The notes under the pieces: generated by a model | Told to the model about the DNA's origin: nothing | The model's database searches: none | What the model saw: the letters and a program-made list of their open reading frames with translations, nothing else | Source: Candidatus Dormiibacterota bacterium | Lineage (GTDB): Bacteria > Chloroflexota > Dormibacteria > Dormibacterales > Dormibacteraceae | DNA: 64,000 nucleotides | NCBI GenBank assembly: GCA_024280995.1 | Contig: JAMXLM010000012.1 | Location: 1 to 64,000, forward strand | Reading direction: 5' to 3' | Shown here: positions 49,657-59,115 of the stretch, in pieces | Layout of the letters: the number at the start of each line of letters is the position of its first letter | Position numbering within the stretch: the first letter of the stretch is position 1 | Position numbers and translations under genes: made by a program

Positions 49657-50106
49657 ATGAACCGGTTCGAAGCCTGGCTGCGTGGTGCCGAATTCGACGT
49701 GCACGTAAAAGAGTTCCCCGCCGGCACTCGCACGGCCGTCGACGCGGCGAGCGCGGTGGGGTGCGAGCTGGGTCAGATCGTGAAGTCGCTGGTCTTCGTA
49801 GCCGCCGGGAGGCCGGTCGTTGCGCTCGTGAGCGGCAGCAACCGGCTCGATGAACGGAAGCTGGCGGCGGTGGCGGGCGAGCCTGTCGCCAAAGCGGAGG
49901 CTGCGATCGCGCGAACCGCGACCGGGTACTCGATCGGCGGCGTGCCGCCATTCGGCCACGCCACCGAGGTGCCGGTGTTCATGGACCGCGACCTGCTCGG
50001 CTACCCCGTCGTGTGGGCGGCGGCCGGCCGCCCGGACTCGGTCTTCGAGATCGATCCAGCCCGCCTGCGCGAGCTCAGTCGCGCGGAGGTCGCGGACCTC
50101 AAGTGA
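49657..50106 (+). CDS. ybaK: YbaK/ProX-family aminoacyl-tRNA deacylase
   Basis: A 149-residue trans-editing protein that hydrolyses mischarged tRNA such as Cys-tRNA(Pro). The core has KEFPAGTRTAVDAASAVGCE, IVKSLVFVAAGRPVVALVSG (with the conserved lysine of the active site) and GYSIGGVPPFGH (GxxxPFG). ATG 49657 is chosen because upstream frame residues are unlike the family. Its last codon overlaps hemW as GTGA. The specificity (Cys, Ala or Ser) cannot be read from sequence alone. Confidence 0.9.
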   Translation: MNRFEAWLRGAEFDVHVKEFPAGTRTAVDAASAVGCELGQIVKSLVFVAAGRPVVALVSGSNRLDERKLAAVAGEPVAKAEAAIARTATGYSIGGVPPFGHATEVPVFMDRDLLGYPVVWAAAGRPDSVFEIDPARLRELSRAEVADLK

Positions 50107-51221
50107 CCGGGCTGCAGCCGTTCCGGCACCTGTACGTACACATCCCCTTCTGCCGCCACAAGTGCGGGTACTGCGACTTCAACGCGTACGCCGGAATGGA
50201 CCGGCTGATGCCGGACTACGTTGAGGCCCTCGAACGCGAGCTGCTCTCCGCGCGCGAGCGACATCAGTTTCAGCAGCTCGAGACGATCTACTTCGGCGGC
50301 GGTACGCCGAGCCTCCTCCCGGCCGGGCTGGCGACGCGCCTGCTCGGCTTCGTTCGCTCGACCTTCGACGTCGCATCTGACGCCGAGGTGACCCTCGAGG
50401 CCAACCCCGCGAGCACGGATGCGGAGAAGGTCGCGGCATGGCTCGAAGGCGGTGTGAACCGGCTGAGTCTCGGCGTTCAGGGCTTCGACCCGAAGGCGCT
50501 CGCCGTCCTGGAGCGCCGAACGGACGCCGCCCAGGCGACACGCGCCTTCGCGCTTGCGCGCGAGATGGGTTTCGCCAACATAAGCATCGACCTCATCTAC
50601 GCGGTGCCTTACCAGAGCATGGACACCTGGATCGAGACCCTGCGTCGCGCGGTGGCGATGGGTCCGGACCACGTCTCGACGTACTGCCTCTCATTCGAGG
50701 AGGGGACGCTGCTCTACCGGCGGCGAGCCGAAGGCCGCGTACCCGAGGTCGAGAGCGACCTGCAGTGGGACCAGCTCGACGCCGCGTGCGCGGAGCTGGA
50801 GGCGGCGGGCTTTCACCGCTACGAGGTCTCGAACTGGGCGCGTTCGGAAGGTTTCGAGTCGCGGCACAACCACGCGTACTGGCGGTGCCGGCCGGTGTAC
50901 GGCGCGGGCGCGGGTGCCCACTCGTACGCGACCGACGGCTCGGAGGCCTCGCGCTGGTGGAACGTCGCCCGGCCGAAGGACTACATCGCCGCCGCGCCGG
51001 CGTCCCGCGCGGATGGGGAGGAGCTCGAGCCGCGCAAGAAGGTCGCCGAGTCGTTGATGCTCGGTCTCCGCACAGCCGAGGGAATGGTTGCGCCGGCCGG
51101 CTTTGACCGCGAGCTCGCGACGTTGACCGAGGCGGGGCTGGTCGAACGCCGGGACGGACGGATCGTCCCAACCCGCAAAGGCATGGATCTCCACAACCAG
51201 ATCGCCCTCGCGGTACTGTAG
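50103..51221 (+). CDS. hemW: Radical SAM heme chaperone HemW
   Basis: A 372-residue radical SAM protein of the HemN-like branch. The cluster motif is HIPFCRHKCGYCDF (CxxxCxxC near residues 15-22). IYFGGGTPSLL, LEANPAST and GVNRLSLGVQGF follow, and the YEVSNWAR and RHNHAYW segments lie in the C-terminal part. HemW binds heme and inserts it into respiratory enzymes; it lacks the extra cysteine of true HemN. GTG 50103 overlaps the ybaK stop. The CIRCE operator and hrcA follow directly. This hemW-hrcA order is common in Gram-positive-type genomes. Confidence 0.95.
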   Translation: MTGLQPFRHLYVHIPFCRHKCGYCDFNAYAGMDRLMPDYVEALERELLSARERHQFQQLETIYFGGGTPSLLPAGLATRLLGFVRSTFDVASDAEVTLEANPASTDAEKVAAWLEGGVNRLSLGVQGFDPKALAVLERRTDAAQATRAFALAREMGFANISIDLIYAVPYQSMDTWIETLRRAVAMGPDHVSTYCLSFEEGTLLYRRRAEGRVPEVESDLQWDQLDAACAELEAAGFHRYEVSNWARSEGFESRHNHAYWRCRPVYGAGAGAHSYATDGSEASRWWNVARPKDYIAAAPASRADGEELEPRKKVAESLMLGLRTAEGMVAPAGFDRELATLTEAGLVERRDGRIVPTRKGMDLHNQIALAVL

Positions 51222-51248
51222 TTGGCACTCTCCGACGGAGAGTGCTGA
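51222..51248. promoter_or_regulatory. CIRCE operator upstream of hrcA
   Basis: TTGGCACTC-N9-GAGTGCTGA matches the CIRCE consensus TTAGCACTC-N9-GAGTGCTAA in 16 of 18 arm positions with the exact 9-bp spacer. It is the binding site for HrcA and shows that the heat-shock operon is autoregulated. Confidence 0.95.
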
Positions 51249-51254
51249 AACGAG

Positions 51255-52271
51255 ATGGAGAGCAGGAAGCAAGACATACTCCGCGCCGTCGTCCACGAGT
51301 TCACGACTCGGGCGGTGCCCGTCGGCTCCCAGGCTCTGCAGAGCCGCTACTTCGTCAACCTGTCCTCGGCCACGATCCGAAGCGAGCTGGCCGAGCTGGC
51401 CGATCTGGGCTACCTTGCCCAGCCCCACACCTCGGCGGGGCGCGTGCCGACCGACTTCGGCTACCGCTATTTCGTCGACTTCCTGATGGACGTCGAACCG
51501 ATTCCCGACCGGGTGAGGGCGTACATCACCGACGAGCTGCATAAGGCGCCGGCCGACGTCGAGGGCATGGTCGAGCGGGTGGCCATGACGCTCGCGGAGG
51601 TCACTCAGAACGCCTCGGTGGCAAGCGCCCCGCAGGGCGCCCTCGCCAGGATCAAGCACCTGGATCTCGTGTCCCTAGAGCCAAGGGAGGTGCTCCTGAT
51701 CCTCCTGCTCGAGGGCAATCTCCTGCGCCAGCAGGTCGTGACTACGACCACCGCGGCGACGCAGGCCGAGCTCACGCGGTTGGCGAGCCGCCTGAACACC
51801 GCGCTCGGCGGCAAGGCCAGCGACGAGGCGCGCAGGCGATATGACGCCGCGGCCCTCGGCCTGGAGAAGGAGCTGCTCGGCCGCGTGATCGCCGTGCTCG
51901 ACCTGTACGAGAAGGGCTCGGAGAACCTGGTCGTGCACGACGGTGTTCGCAATCTGCTTCGGCAGCCGGAGTTCGCCGAGTCCTCGCGTGTGCACCAGGT
52001 CCTCGAGGTGCTCGAGGAGACCCGCTACCTCACCGTCCTGCTCCGTCAGCTGATCGGTGAGTCGGACCTCCAGATCGTCATCGGCTCGGAGAATTCGTCG
52101 AGCCAGCTGCAGGCGTGCGCGGTCGTGCTCACGACATACGGCCCATCGGACCGCCTGAAAGGAGTCCTCGGCGTGGTCGGCCCGACCCGCATGGCATACA
52201 GCCAGACAGTCGCCCGGCTGCAGGCCGTGGCACGAAGCGCCAGCGAGCGCATGGCCGAGCTGGGAGTTTGA
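51255..52271 (+). CDS. hrcA: Heat-inducible transcription repressor HrcA
   Basis: A 338-residue repressor of class I heat-shock genes. The N-terminal winged helix (about 1-75) has the HrcA signature VGSQALQSRYFVNLSSATIR and GYLAQPHTSAGRVPTDFGYR (each within two pieces). The GAF-like middle and the C-terminal GVLGVVGPTRMAYSQTVARL are typical. It binds the CIRCE element just upstream at 51222-51248. ATG 51255 lies six bases after CIRCE, so transcription must start at or before the operator. grpE follows after 31 bp. Confidence 0.97.
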   Translation: MESRKQDILRAVVHEFTTRAVPVGSQALQSRYFVNLSSATIRSELAELADLGYLAQPHTSAGRVPTDFGYRYFVDFLMDVEPIPDRVRAYITDELHKAPADVEGMVERVAMTLAEVTQNASVASAPQGALARIKHLDLVSLEPREVLLILLLEGNLLRQQVVTTTTAATQAELTRLASRLNTALGGKASDEARRRYDAAALGLEKELLGRVIAVLDLYEKGSENLVVHDGVRNLLRQPEFAESSRVHQVLEVLEETRYLTVLLRQLIGESDLQIVIGSENSSSQLQACAVVLTTYGPSDRLKGVLGVVGPTRMAYSQTVARLQAVARSASERMAELGV

Positions 52272-52302
52272 TCTCTTGGTCCAGCGCGGTATCTAGAGAC
52301 CG

Positions 52303-52842
52303 ATGACCACCCGCAAGCATCCTCGCGACCCGGAGGAGTTCGAGGCCACGATCTCCCTCTACGAGGGCAAGATCGCCGAGCTCGAATCCGCGGTCGCCGA
52401 GGCGAGGGACAAGTACCTGCGCCTCGCCGCCGACTTCGACAACTACAAGAAGCGCGCTCGTCAGGAGCAGCTCGACACCATGCAGCATGCCTCGTCGGAG
52501 CTCATCCACAGGCTGCTGCCCGTCCTCGACGACCTCCAGAACGTGCTCGAGCACCGGCCGAAGGGGGTCGACGAATCGTGGGCCAAGGGCCTGGAGCTCA
52601 GCGTCCGCAAGCTCGAGGAGGCGCTGGGCACGCACGGCCTCGAGCCCATCGACGCCGTCGGCACGCGGTTCGACCCGAAGCTCCACGAGGCGGTCGGCCA
52701 CGAGGAGTCGAGCGACCATCCCGAGGACACGGTGGTGTCTGAGCTCCGCCGCGGCTACCGCGTTCGCGACCGCGTGGTCAGGCCCGCGCTCGTCAAGGTC
52801 TCGAGGCGTCCAGCACTGCCGGCAGAAAACGAAGAATCCTGA
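52303..52842 (+). CDS. grpE: Nucleotide exchange factor GrpE
   Basis: A 179-residue cochaperone that exchanges nucleotide on DnaK. The N-terminal coiled coil (about 8-60) contains EARDKYLRLAADFDNYKKR, the conserved GrpE helix end. The beta domain has GTRFDPKLHEAVGHEES and VVSELRRGYRVRDRVVRPA. ATG 52303 is preceded by TATCTAGAGA at 52290-52299, which recurs before dnaJ. TTGATC-N16-TATCTA here could form an internal promoter. The DnaK partner gene is not in this operon. Confidence 0.97.
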   Translation: MTTRKHPRDPEEFEATISLYEGKIAELESAVAEARDKYLRLAADFDNYKKRARQEQLDTMQHASSELIHRLLPVLDDLQNVLEHRPKGVDESWAKGLELSVRKLEEALGTHGLEPIDAVGTRFDPKLHEAVGHEESSDHPEDTVVSELRRGYRVRDRVVRPALVKVSRRPALPAENEES

Positions 52843-52858
52843 ACTGACTATCTAGAGA

Positions 52859-53977
52859 GTGGCGGTCAAGCGCGACTACTACGAGGTCCTCGGCGTCGGT
52901 CGCCAGGCCTCGCCGGATGACTTGAAGCGGGCGTTCCGCAAGATCGCCATGGACTCACATCCCGACCGCAACCCGGACGATGCCGTCGCGGCGGCCCGGT
53001 TCAAAGAGGCGAGCGAGGCCTACGCGGTGTTGTCCGATCCCGAGCGGCGGCGGAGCTACGACCTCTTTGGGCATTCGGCGGTCGGCGCCGGCGGACCGGC
53101 CGTCGACTTCAGCGACATGCCGTTCGCGGACATCTTCGACACCTTCTTCGGCGGAGGCTTTGGGGCCCGCAGCCGGCGGCAGGCCTCGAACCGTGGGGAC
53201 GACCTGCGCTACGACCTGACCATCAGCTTCGAGGAGTCGTTCATCGGCGTCGAAAAGGCGATCGAGGTGTCGAAGCTCGCGATGTGCGACCGCTGCGCCG
53301 GCAGCGGCGCCGAGCCGGGCACCGGCCAGGAGACGTGCCCGGGGTGCGGCGGCTCGGGCGCGGTGCGCAGGCAGGTGCAGTCCTTCTTCGGCCAGGTAGT
53401 TACGACGTCCGCGTGCCCGACGTGCGGAGGCGCGGGGCGAATCCTTCGGCATCCGTGCGCCGAGTGCCGTGGACAGGGTCGACTCAATCGGGGCAAACGA
53501 CTCGCCGTGCGGATACCGGCAGGCGTCGACACCGGTTCTCAGATCCGCCTGAGCGGCGAGGGGGAGGCCGGGGTGCGCGGCGGCCCGCCCGGCGACTTGT
53601 ATGTCGTCATCCGGGTCAAGCCCCACGGCCAGCTGGCCCGGCACGAGCAGGACATCGTCTATGAGCTGCGGGTGAACATCGTCCAGGCCGCGCTCGGCGA
53701 CCGGATCGAGATCCCGACCATCGAAGGACCGGTCGAGATCGCCATCCCCGCCGGGACCCAGAACGGCCAGTCGTTCAGGCTGGCCGGGCGCGGGATGCCG
53801 GACGTCCGCGGCGGCCGCCGCGGCGACCAGTTCGTCGTGGTCCAGGTGGTCGTGCCCAAAGACCTGACCCCGGAGCAGAAAGCACTGCTGCGAAAGGTGG
53901 GCGGCCTCACCGGCAAGCCGGAGAAGGTGGCGAAGGGCTTCTTCGACAGGCTGCGCGATGCGATCTCGCTTGACTAG
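52859..53977 (+). CDS. dnaJ: Chaperone protein DnaJ
   Basis: A 372-residue Hsp40 with full architecture. The J domain (1-70) has the HPD motif in MDSHPDRNP. A G/F-rich linker with FGGGFGARSRR follows, then a zinc region (about 140-205) with four CxxCxGxG repeats (CDRCAGSG, CPGCGGSG, CPTCGGAG, CAECRGQG) and C-terminal substrate domains. GTG 52859 directly follows TATCTAGAGA. It closes the hrcA-grpE-dnaJ unit; dnaK, which usually lies between grpE and dnaJ, is absent. Confidence 0.97.
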   Translation: MAVKRDYYEVLGVGRQASPDDLKRAFRKIAMDSHPDRNPDDAVAAARFKEASEAYAVLSDPERRRSYDLFGHSAVGAGGPAVDFSDMPFADIFDTFFGGGFGARSRRQASNRGDDLRYDLTISFEESFIGVEKAIEVSKLAMCDRCAGSGAEPGTGQETCPGCGGSGAVRRQVQSFFGQVVTTSACPTCGGAGRILRHPCAECRGQGRLNRGKRLAVRIPAGVDTGSQIRLSGEGEAGVRGGPPGDLYVVIRVKPHGQLARHEQDIVYELRVNIVQAALGDRIEIPTIEGPVEIAIPAGTQNGQSFRLAGRGMPDVRGGRRGDQFVVVQVVVPKDLTPEQKALLRKVGGLTGKPEKVAKGFFDRLRDAISLD

Positions 53978-54022
53978 ATGAAGTTCCTGTAAAGGGAAAT
54001 AAACTTCGCGTCGCATCAAGCC

Positions 54023-55108
54023 GTGCGTAGTGAAATAGCGAGAGGAAGGTGGCTGGCCGCTGTGGCGGCCGTTTTTCTGTCTGTCGCCGGCTGCACCCTG
54101 CCTTCGCAGGGCAGGTCGGGCAACAACCACGACATCTCGATCGCCTCGCCGTCGCCGCCGGCAAGCCCCTCGCCGTCGCCCACGGCCGCACAGGCCTTCG
54201 CCGCCATCACGCCCACCTTCCACGCCGGTGAGGTCGGGGTCGACTACCCGTCTGTTCCGCTTGGCGCGACCGGCGGCGTCCAGCCCTACCACTGGGCGAT
54301 CAGCGGGGGCGCGCTGCCAACCGGATTGACGATCGGTAACGACGGAGCTCTGTCGGGCAAACCGACCACAGCCGGGAAGTTCTCCTTCTCGATCGAGATC
54401 ACCGACTCGTCCGCCGGCAAGGCGGCGATCACGGGAACGATCACGATCGCTTCGGCGCTCAATGCCGCGCTTGTCCCTGCCTGCGCCCAGCAGTGCAGCG
54501 TGGAGCTCGGCTGCACCAACGCCTGCGGCAACTTCGGCGCGGTGACCGGAGGTCTGGCGCCGTTCACCACCCAGCTGGTGCAGGGTCAGCTCCCGGCGGG
54601 CACCTCCCTGTCGGGGCTGTCGCTGCTGGGAACGTTCACCGGCCTGACCGGCTTTCTCCAGTTCACGGTGAGGGTGAACGACTCCCTCGGCGGCACCGCC
54701 ACGGTGTCGCCAACGTTCTGGATGTACCCACACATCTCCCTGGCCGGCGGCGCCACCTGCTACGGCAACTACGTCACCGGCTGCAGCGCGACGCTTGGAT
54801 ACAGCGGCGGGACCCCGGGCTCCGTCGTTTCGGTCACCCTGGTCGCGCTGGCCACCAACTCCACCTCGAATCCCCCGAACAACAACCCTGGAATGTGCTG
54901 GTCGTCACCGCCGCCAAGCCCGGGTGCGGGCTGGCTCTCCGCCGGTGGAGGCGCGGTCAGAATCGCGATCCCGCCCGCGCCCGAACCAAACGCCGACGGT
55001 TACGGGGCGGTCTGGACCGTGGAGGTGACGAGCACAGACGTTTGCGGCCCCGGGACCAGGTGCGCTTCGAACAAGGCATCGGTGGTGATCGGGGTGCAGT
55101 GCGGTTAA
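54023..55108 (+). CDS. Lipoprotein with Ig-like (He_PIG/cadherin-like) modules
   Basis: A 361-residue lipoprotein with signal peptide and lipobox SVAGC near residue 24. A Ser/Pro-rich linker (to about 55) is followed by two or three Ig-like modules. Each carries the He_PIG pattern PxGLTI...GxLSGxPTTAG: ALPTGLTIGNDGALSGKPTT (about 95-115) and QLPAGTSLSGLSLLGTFTG (about 190-210). The C-terminal third is Cys-rich (eight cysteines), suggesting disulfides. It is probably a cell-surface binding or adhesion protein. It is separated from dnaJ by 45 bp. Confidence 0.75.
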   Translation: MRSEIARGRWLAAVAAVFLSVAGCTLPSQGRSGNNHDISIASPSPPASPSPSPTAAQAFAAITPTFHAGEVGVDYPSVPLGATGGVQPYHWAISGGALPTGLTIGNDGALSGKPTTAGKFSFSIEITDSSAGKAAITGTITIASALNAALVPACAQQCSVELGCTNACGNFGAVTGGLAPFTTQLVQGQLPAGTSLSGLSLLGTFTGLTGFLQFTVRVNDSLGGTATVSPTFWMYPHISLAGGATCYGNYVTGCSATLGYSGGTPGSVVSVTLVALATNSTSNPPNNNPGMCWSSPPPSPGAGWLSAGGGAVRIAIPPAPEPNADGYGAVWTVEVTSTDVCGPGTRCASNKASVVIGVQCG

Positions 55109-55166
55109 GGCACCACGCCGCAACTTGCGGGGAAGTTGACCCGTTCAGTAGCTTTGAACCGTATAA

Positions 55167-55469
55167 ATGAGGCAACCAGTGTCCAAAACCATCGATCTAG
55201 AACTCACCCGAGCCGAAGTCGAAGTCCTCGAGCTGGAGGCCCGCCTGCGGGTGGTCCCCATGAACGACACCCAGCTGTCCGACGCCCTCAAGACCGCCCT
55301 CGCGGCCAAGAAGGAGCGCCTGGCGAAGCTTCGCACGCTTCACGCCACCGCCGGTCGCCGGTCGTCGAAGGACGGTGACGGGGAGAAGGTGAACCCCCTC
55401 CACGCCGGCCGCCGGCCACCCCTCAAGCGGACCGTTCCGCAGCGGCCTCAGGCCAAAACGAGCAAGTAG
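55167..55469 (+). CDS. Small basic hypothetical protein
   Basis: A 100-residue protein (95 if GTG 55179 is the start). It begins with a helical charged part (IDLELTRAEVEVLELEARLR) and ends in a Lys/Arg/Pro-rich tail (RRPPLKRTVPQRPQAKTSK). TATAAAT at 55162-55168 overlaps the ATG at 55167 and looks like a -10 element. GTG 55179 with a near-leaderless mRNA is therefore the more likely start; TTGACC at 55136-55141 is a possible but distant -35. No family is recognised. It may bind nucleic acid because of its charge. Confidence 0.6.
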   Translation: MRQPVSKTIDLELTRAEVEVLELEARLRVVPMNDTQLSDALKTALAAKKERLAKLRTLHATAGRRSSKDGDGEKVNPLHAGRRPPLKRTVPQRPQAKTSK

Positions 55470-55524
55470 CCGGCACTAAGCCGCCAAGTTCGGACCTGAT
55501 CTCAAACCCGGGTCCCGAAAGGTA

Positions 55525-58500
55525 ATGTTCACCCCGTTGGCTAAACAGCTGAACGCGCCCGCGAACTCGGCGGCGGCCGATCCTTTGTTCGGGGCCGCGC
55601 TTGCGTCGTCCTCGCCTCCGACCCCCTGGGACCAGCCGGTCGTGACCGGCCTGGCGGTGGCGGCCATCATCGCGGCGGTCGCCTGGCGGATCTGGCAGGC
55701 AAACCCGCCCGCCTCAGTCCTCAGCCAGGAGGCCGTCCTGATCGGGATCGGGGTCGTCTTCGCCGCGGCCTCCGTGGTCGTGAAAGGCTCCCGCTACTCG
55801 ACCAGCCTGGCCGCCCAGGTGCCGATCATGCTGATCGCCGCCGCCCTGACCGACCTCATCCTCGCGGGCGCGGGCAGGTGGCTCGGCGACGACCTGCCGC
55901 CGCTGGCCGCGGTCAGCTTTGCCACCGTTTTTCTCTACTTCGAAGCCGGCCTGCACTCCCGTTACTTCGCCTGGGTCTTCGGCATCGCCATCCTCGGCAT
56001 CGCGGCGCTCTGGATCTACGCGGTCTCAGCGCTGATGGTCTCGCTCGGCACGGTGATCATCTGGACGCTCGTCCTCGTCGGGCTGGGTGTGCTCGCCTAC
56101 CTCACCTCCCGCTCCGTGGAAAGCGACCTGGCCACGCAGGTGGAGCGGCAGAGCTCGCTCCTCGCGACGTTGAGCGAGCTCGGCGAGGGCTTGATGATCA
56201 CGGAGAAGGGGCGCTTCGTCGCCGGCAACGACGCGTACGTCGAGCTGACTGGGTACTCGCGGTCGGAGCTGGCCGCCATGGCGACGCTGATCGACCTCGC
56301 GCCGCCCGAGCAGCGCGAGGACTTCGAGAGAAACCTCGCCAGGCGCATGGCGGGCAAGGAAGCCCCCGACAAGTACACGTCGACGATCCTCAACAAGTCC
56401 GGGCGGAAGGTCGACGTCGAGGTTGCGATCCACCAGATGGGCCGCCGCAGTCATCAGCAGCTGTCGCTGGTGAGCGACATCTCAGGGCGTCTGCGGGCGG
56501 AGGCGGGCGAGCGCGAGATCGAGGCGCGTTTCCGCACCCTCTTCATGCAGGCGCAGGCGGGCATGGCCTTCGCCTCCCTGGACGGCCACATCACGACCGT
56601 CAATCCGGCCTTCTGCGAGCTCGTGGGCTACACCGAGGACGAGCTGCGAACGGTCTCGCTCGTGGACATCACGCACCCGGACGACGTCGTCGCGCTGCAG
56701 GAGGTCATGCACTCGATGCTCGCCGGCGAGGACGAGGGGCGGCGCATCGAGAAGCGCTACACGCGAAAGGACGGAGAGCATGTCTGGGTCGACCTGACGA
56801 TGCGGTTGGTCCGAGGGGCCGACGGGCGTCCCAGCTATTTCCAGACCGTCGCGGTCGACATCCGCGACCGCAAGCGCGCCGAGGTCTTGCAGGCGGCTCG
56901 CTTCGCGGTCACGCAGGCGCTCGTCACCTCGCCGGGCTGGAAGAAGGCGGCGCCGGGTGTCCTGGAAGGCCTCTGCCGCGCGCTCGACTGGGAGCTCGCC
57001 GAGTACTGGGAGGTCGATGCCGAGCGAGAGGCGATGCACTTCGTGACCTCGTGGAAGCGGCCCGGCCGCGACACCGCCGCGTTCGAGGCCACCGCCGCCG
57101 GTCAGGCCTACAAGCGCGGCGAGGGGCTGGCGGGCAAGGTCTGGGAGGCGGGCAAACCCATCGCCATGCCCGACCTCGCCGGTGACACGTCGCCACGCGC
57201 CGCCGCGGCGGTTGCGGTCGGCCTGCACGGGATCGTCGGCTTCCCGGTCCGCAGCGGTCGTCGCGTGGTGGGCATGATCTCGCTTCACACGTGGGCGGCC
57301 CGCGGCCTCGACGAGGGCTTGATCGCGGTGATGGTCGACGTCGGATCGCAGATCGGCGAGTTCGTCGAGCGCAAGCGCGCCGAGGTTGCGCTGCAGGAGA
57401 GCGAGAAGCGGATGCGCTCGGTGCTCGACAACGTGTCCGACGGCCTGGCGACCATCGACCATGCCGGCATCATCGAGTCCGCCAACCCGGCGGTCGCCAA
57501 GCTCTTCGGCTACTCCGACCACGAGCTCATCGGAGAGCAGGCGAACATCCTGATCGCGACCACGCACCGCGCCGCCTTCGACAACTACCTGCAGCGGCGC
57601 CTCTCGATGGAGGGACAGGGTGGCGGCTCCCACGAGACGATGGGCAAGCGCAAGAACGGCAGCCTGTTCCCGCTCGAGTTCGTGGTCAGCTCGATGCAGG
57701 TCGGTTCGAGACACCTTTTCATCGCCACCCTGCGCGACATCTCCGAGCGCAAGGCGCACACCGACGCGCTCGAGTACCAGGCGCTGCACGACGCGTTGAC
57801 CGGGCTGCCGAACCGCAGCCTGTTCGGCGACCGGCTGCGCCAGGCGCTGCTCGCGGCGCGCCGCAACCAGAAGATGTTCGGCGTCCTGCTCCTCGACCTC
57901 GACCGGTTCAAGGACATCAACGACGCACTCGGTCACGACCGCGGCGACAGCCTTCTCCAGGAGGTGACGGCGCGTCTGCGCGGAGTGCTGCGCGCGACCG
58001 ACACGGTGGCACGCCTCGGCGGAGACGAGTTCGCGGTGCTGACGCTTGACGCGCGGCACCCGGATGACGTGATCGGGACGGCGAAGAAGATCCTTTCGTC
58101 GCTCGAAGGGGCGTTCGCCATCGCCGACCAGATCGTGGAGACGGGCGCGTCGATCGGCATCGCCCTTTATCCGGTGCACGGCGACGACCCCAGCACCCTG
58201 CTGCGCCGCGCCGACGTTGCGATGTACGTGGCCAAGCGATCAGGGGGCGGATTCGCCGTGTACCAACCCGAGCACGAGGCGCAGACGCTTCGCCGCTCCG
58301 GCCTCGCGGGCGAGCTCCGTCGCTCGATTCCGCAGGGCGAGCTCGTGCTGCACTACCAGCCGCAGGTGACGCTCGCGAGCGGAGAGATCCGCACGGTCGA
58401 GGCGCTGGTCCGGTGGAATCACCCGCGCGAGGGCTTGATGCCGCCCGACCGCTTCATCCCGATGGCCGAGGAGACGGGGATCATCCACCCGCTGACCGCG

Positions 58501-59112
58501 TGGGTGATCGACGCGGCGCTGGAGCAGCTGTGCAAGTGGCTCGCCGAGGGGATCGACGTGAGCGTTTCATTGAACGTGTCCCCGCGCAACATCGAGGACC
58601 ACTCGCTCGAGGAGATGGTCGCCCGGGCGTTGAGCAACTTCAAGGTCGAGCCCGCGCGGCTCACCCTCGAGATCACAGAGGGCGTGGCGATGGCGGCGGC
58701 CGCAGCCAAGGCGCTGCATCGCCTGCACGAGATCGGAGTGCGAATCGCGCTCGACGACTTCGGCACCGGCTACTCGTCGCTGCTCTACCTGATGCGCCTG
58801 CCGGTCCATGAGATCAAGATCGACCGCTCGTTCGTGTCGGCGCTCGGGTCCGACCCCGACTCCGGCGCCATCGTGCGCTCCGCCATCGGACTGGGCCACA
58901 ACCTCGGGCTGCGCGTGGTCGCCGAGGGGTTGCAGGACCGGATGGCGGAGACGATCCTGGTCGAGGCCGGTTGCGACGCGGCCCAGGGATTCCTCGTCGG
59001 CCGGCCGGTCGATGCGGCGGAGGTGACGGCGCGACTGCGCCGGCTCTCGGGCATCGCTGAGCTCGCACCGCAGGCAGAGACCGTCGAGCACGCGGACGAA
59101 GCCGCGCTCTGA
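55525..59112 (+). CDS. Multi-sensor diguanylate cyclase/phosphodiesterase (MASE-like, PAS, PAS, GAF, PAS, GGDEF, EAL)
   Basis: A 1195-residue c-di-GMP enzyme. About six to seven membrane helices occupy residues 35-205. PAS domains lie near 225-345 and 350-460, a GAF domain near 475-620 and a third PAS near 635-750. The GGDEF domain (about 760-925) has an intact LGGDEFAVL at ~832. The EAL domain (about 930-1175) has VEALVRWNHP, SLNVSPRNI, LEITEG, LDDFGTGYSSL and IKIDRSF, all catalytic residues in place. Both making and breaking c-di-GMP are therefore possible. It precedes rmlD and the exosortase operon, suggesting control of surface polysaccharide. Start ATG 55525. Confidence 0.93.
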   Translation: MFTPLAKQLNAPANSAAADPLFGAALASSSPPTPWDQPVVTGLAVAAIIAAVAWRIWQANPPASVLSQEAVLIGIGVVFAAASVVVKGSRYSTSLAAQVPIMLIAAALTDLILAGAGRWLGDDLPPLAAVSFATVFLYFEAGLHSRYFAWVFGIAILGIAALWIYAVSALMVSLGTVIIWTLVLVGLGVLAYLTSRSVESDLATQVERQSSLLATLSELGEGLMITEKGRFVAGNDAYVELTGYSRSELAAMATLIDLAPPEQREDFERNLARRMAGKEAPDKYTSTILNKSGRKVDVEVAIHQMGRRSHQQLSLVSDISGRLRAEAGEREIEARFRTLFMQAQAGMAFASLDGHITTVNPAFCELVGYTEDELRTVSLVDITHPDDVVALQEVMHSMLAGEDEGRRIEKRYTRKDGEHVWVDLTMRLVRGADGRPSYFQTVAVDIRDRKRAEVLQAARFAVTQALVTSPGWKKAAPGVLEGLCRALDWELAEYWEVDAEREAMHFVTSWKRPGRDTAAFEATAAGQAYKRGEGLAGKVWEAGKPIAMPDLAGDTSPRAAAAVAVGLHGIVGFPVRSGRRVVGMISLHTWAARGLDEGLIAVMVDVGSQIGEFVERKRAEVALQESEKRMRSVLDNVSDGLATIDHAGIIESANPAVAKLFGYSDHELIGEQANILIATTHRAAFDNYLQRRLSMEGQGGGSHETMGKRKNGSLFPLEFVVSSMQVGSRHLFIATLRDISERKAHTDALEYQALHDALTGLPNRSLFGDRLRQALLAARRNQKMFGVLLLDLDRFKDINDALGHDRGDSLLQEVTARLRGVLRATDTVARLGGDEFAVLTLDARHPDDVIGTAKKILSSLEGAFAIADQIVETGASIGIALYPVHGDDPSTLLRRADVAMYVAKRSGGGFAVYQPEHEAQTLRRSGLAGELRRSIPQGELVLHYQPQVTLASGEIRTVEALVRWNHPREGLMPPDRFIPMAEETGIIHPLTAWVIDAALEQLCKWLAEGIDVSVSLNVSPRNIEDHSLEEMVARALSNFKVEPARLTLEITEGVAMAAAAAKALHRLHEIGVRIALDDFGTGYSSLLYLMRLPVHEIKIDRSFVSALGSDPDSGAIVRSAIGLGHNLGLRVVAEGLQDRMAETILVEAGCDAAQGFLVGRPVDAAEVTARLRRLSGIAELAPQAETVEHADEAAL

Positions 59113-59115
59113 CAC

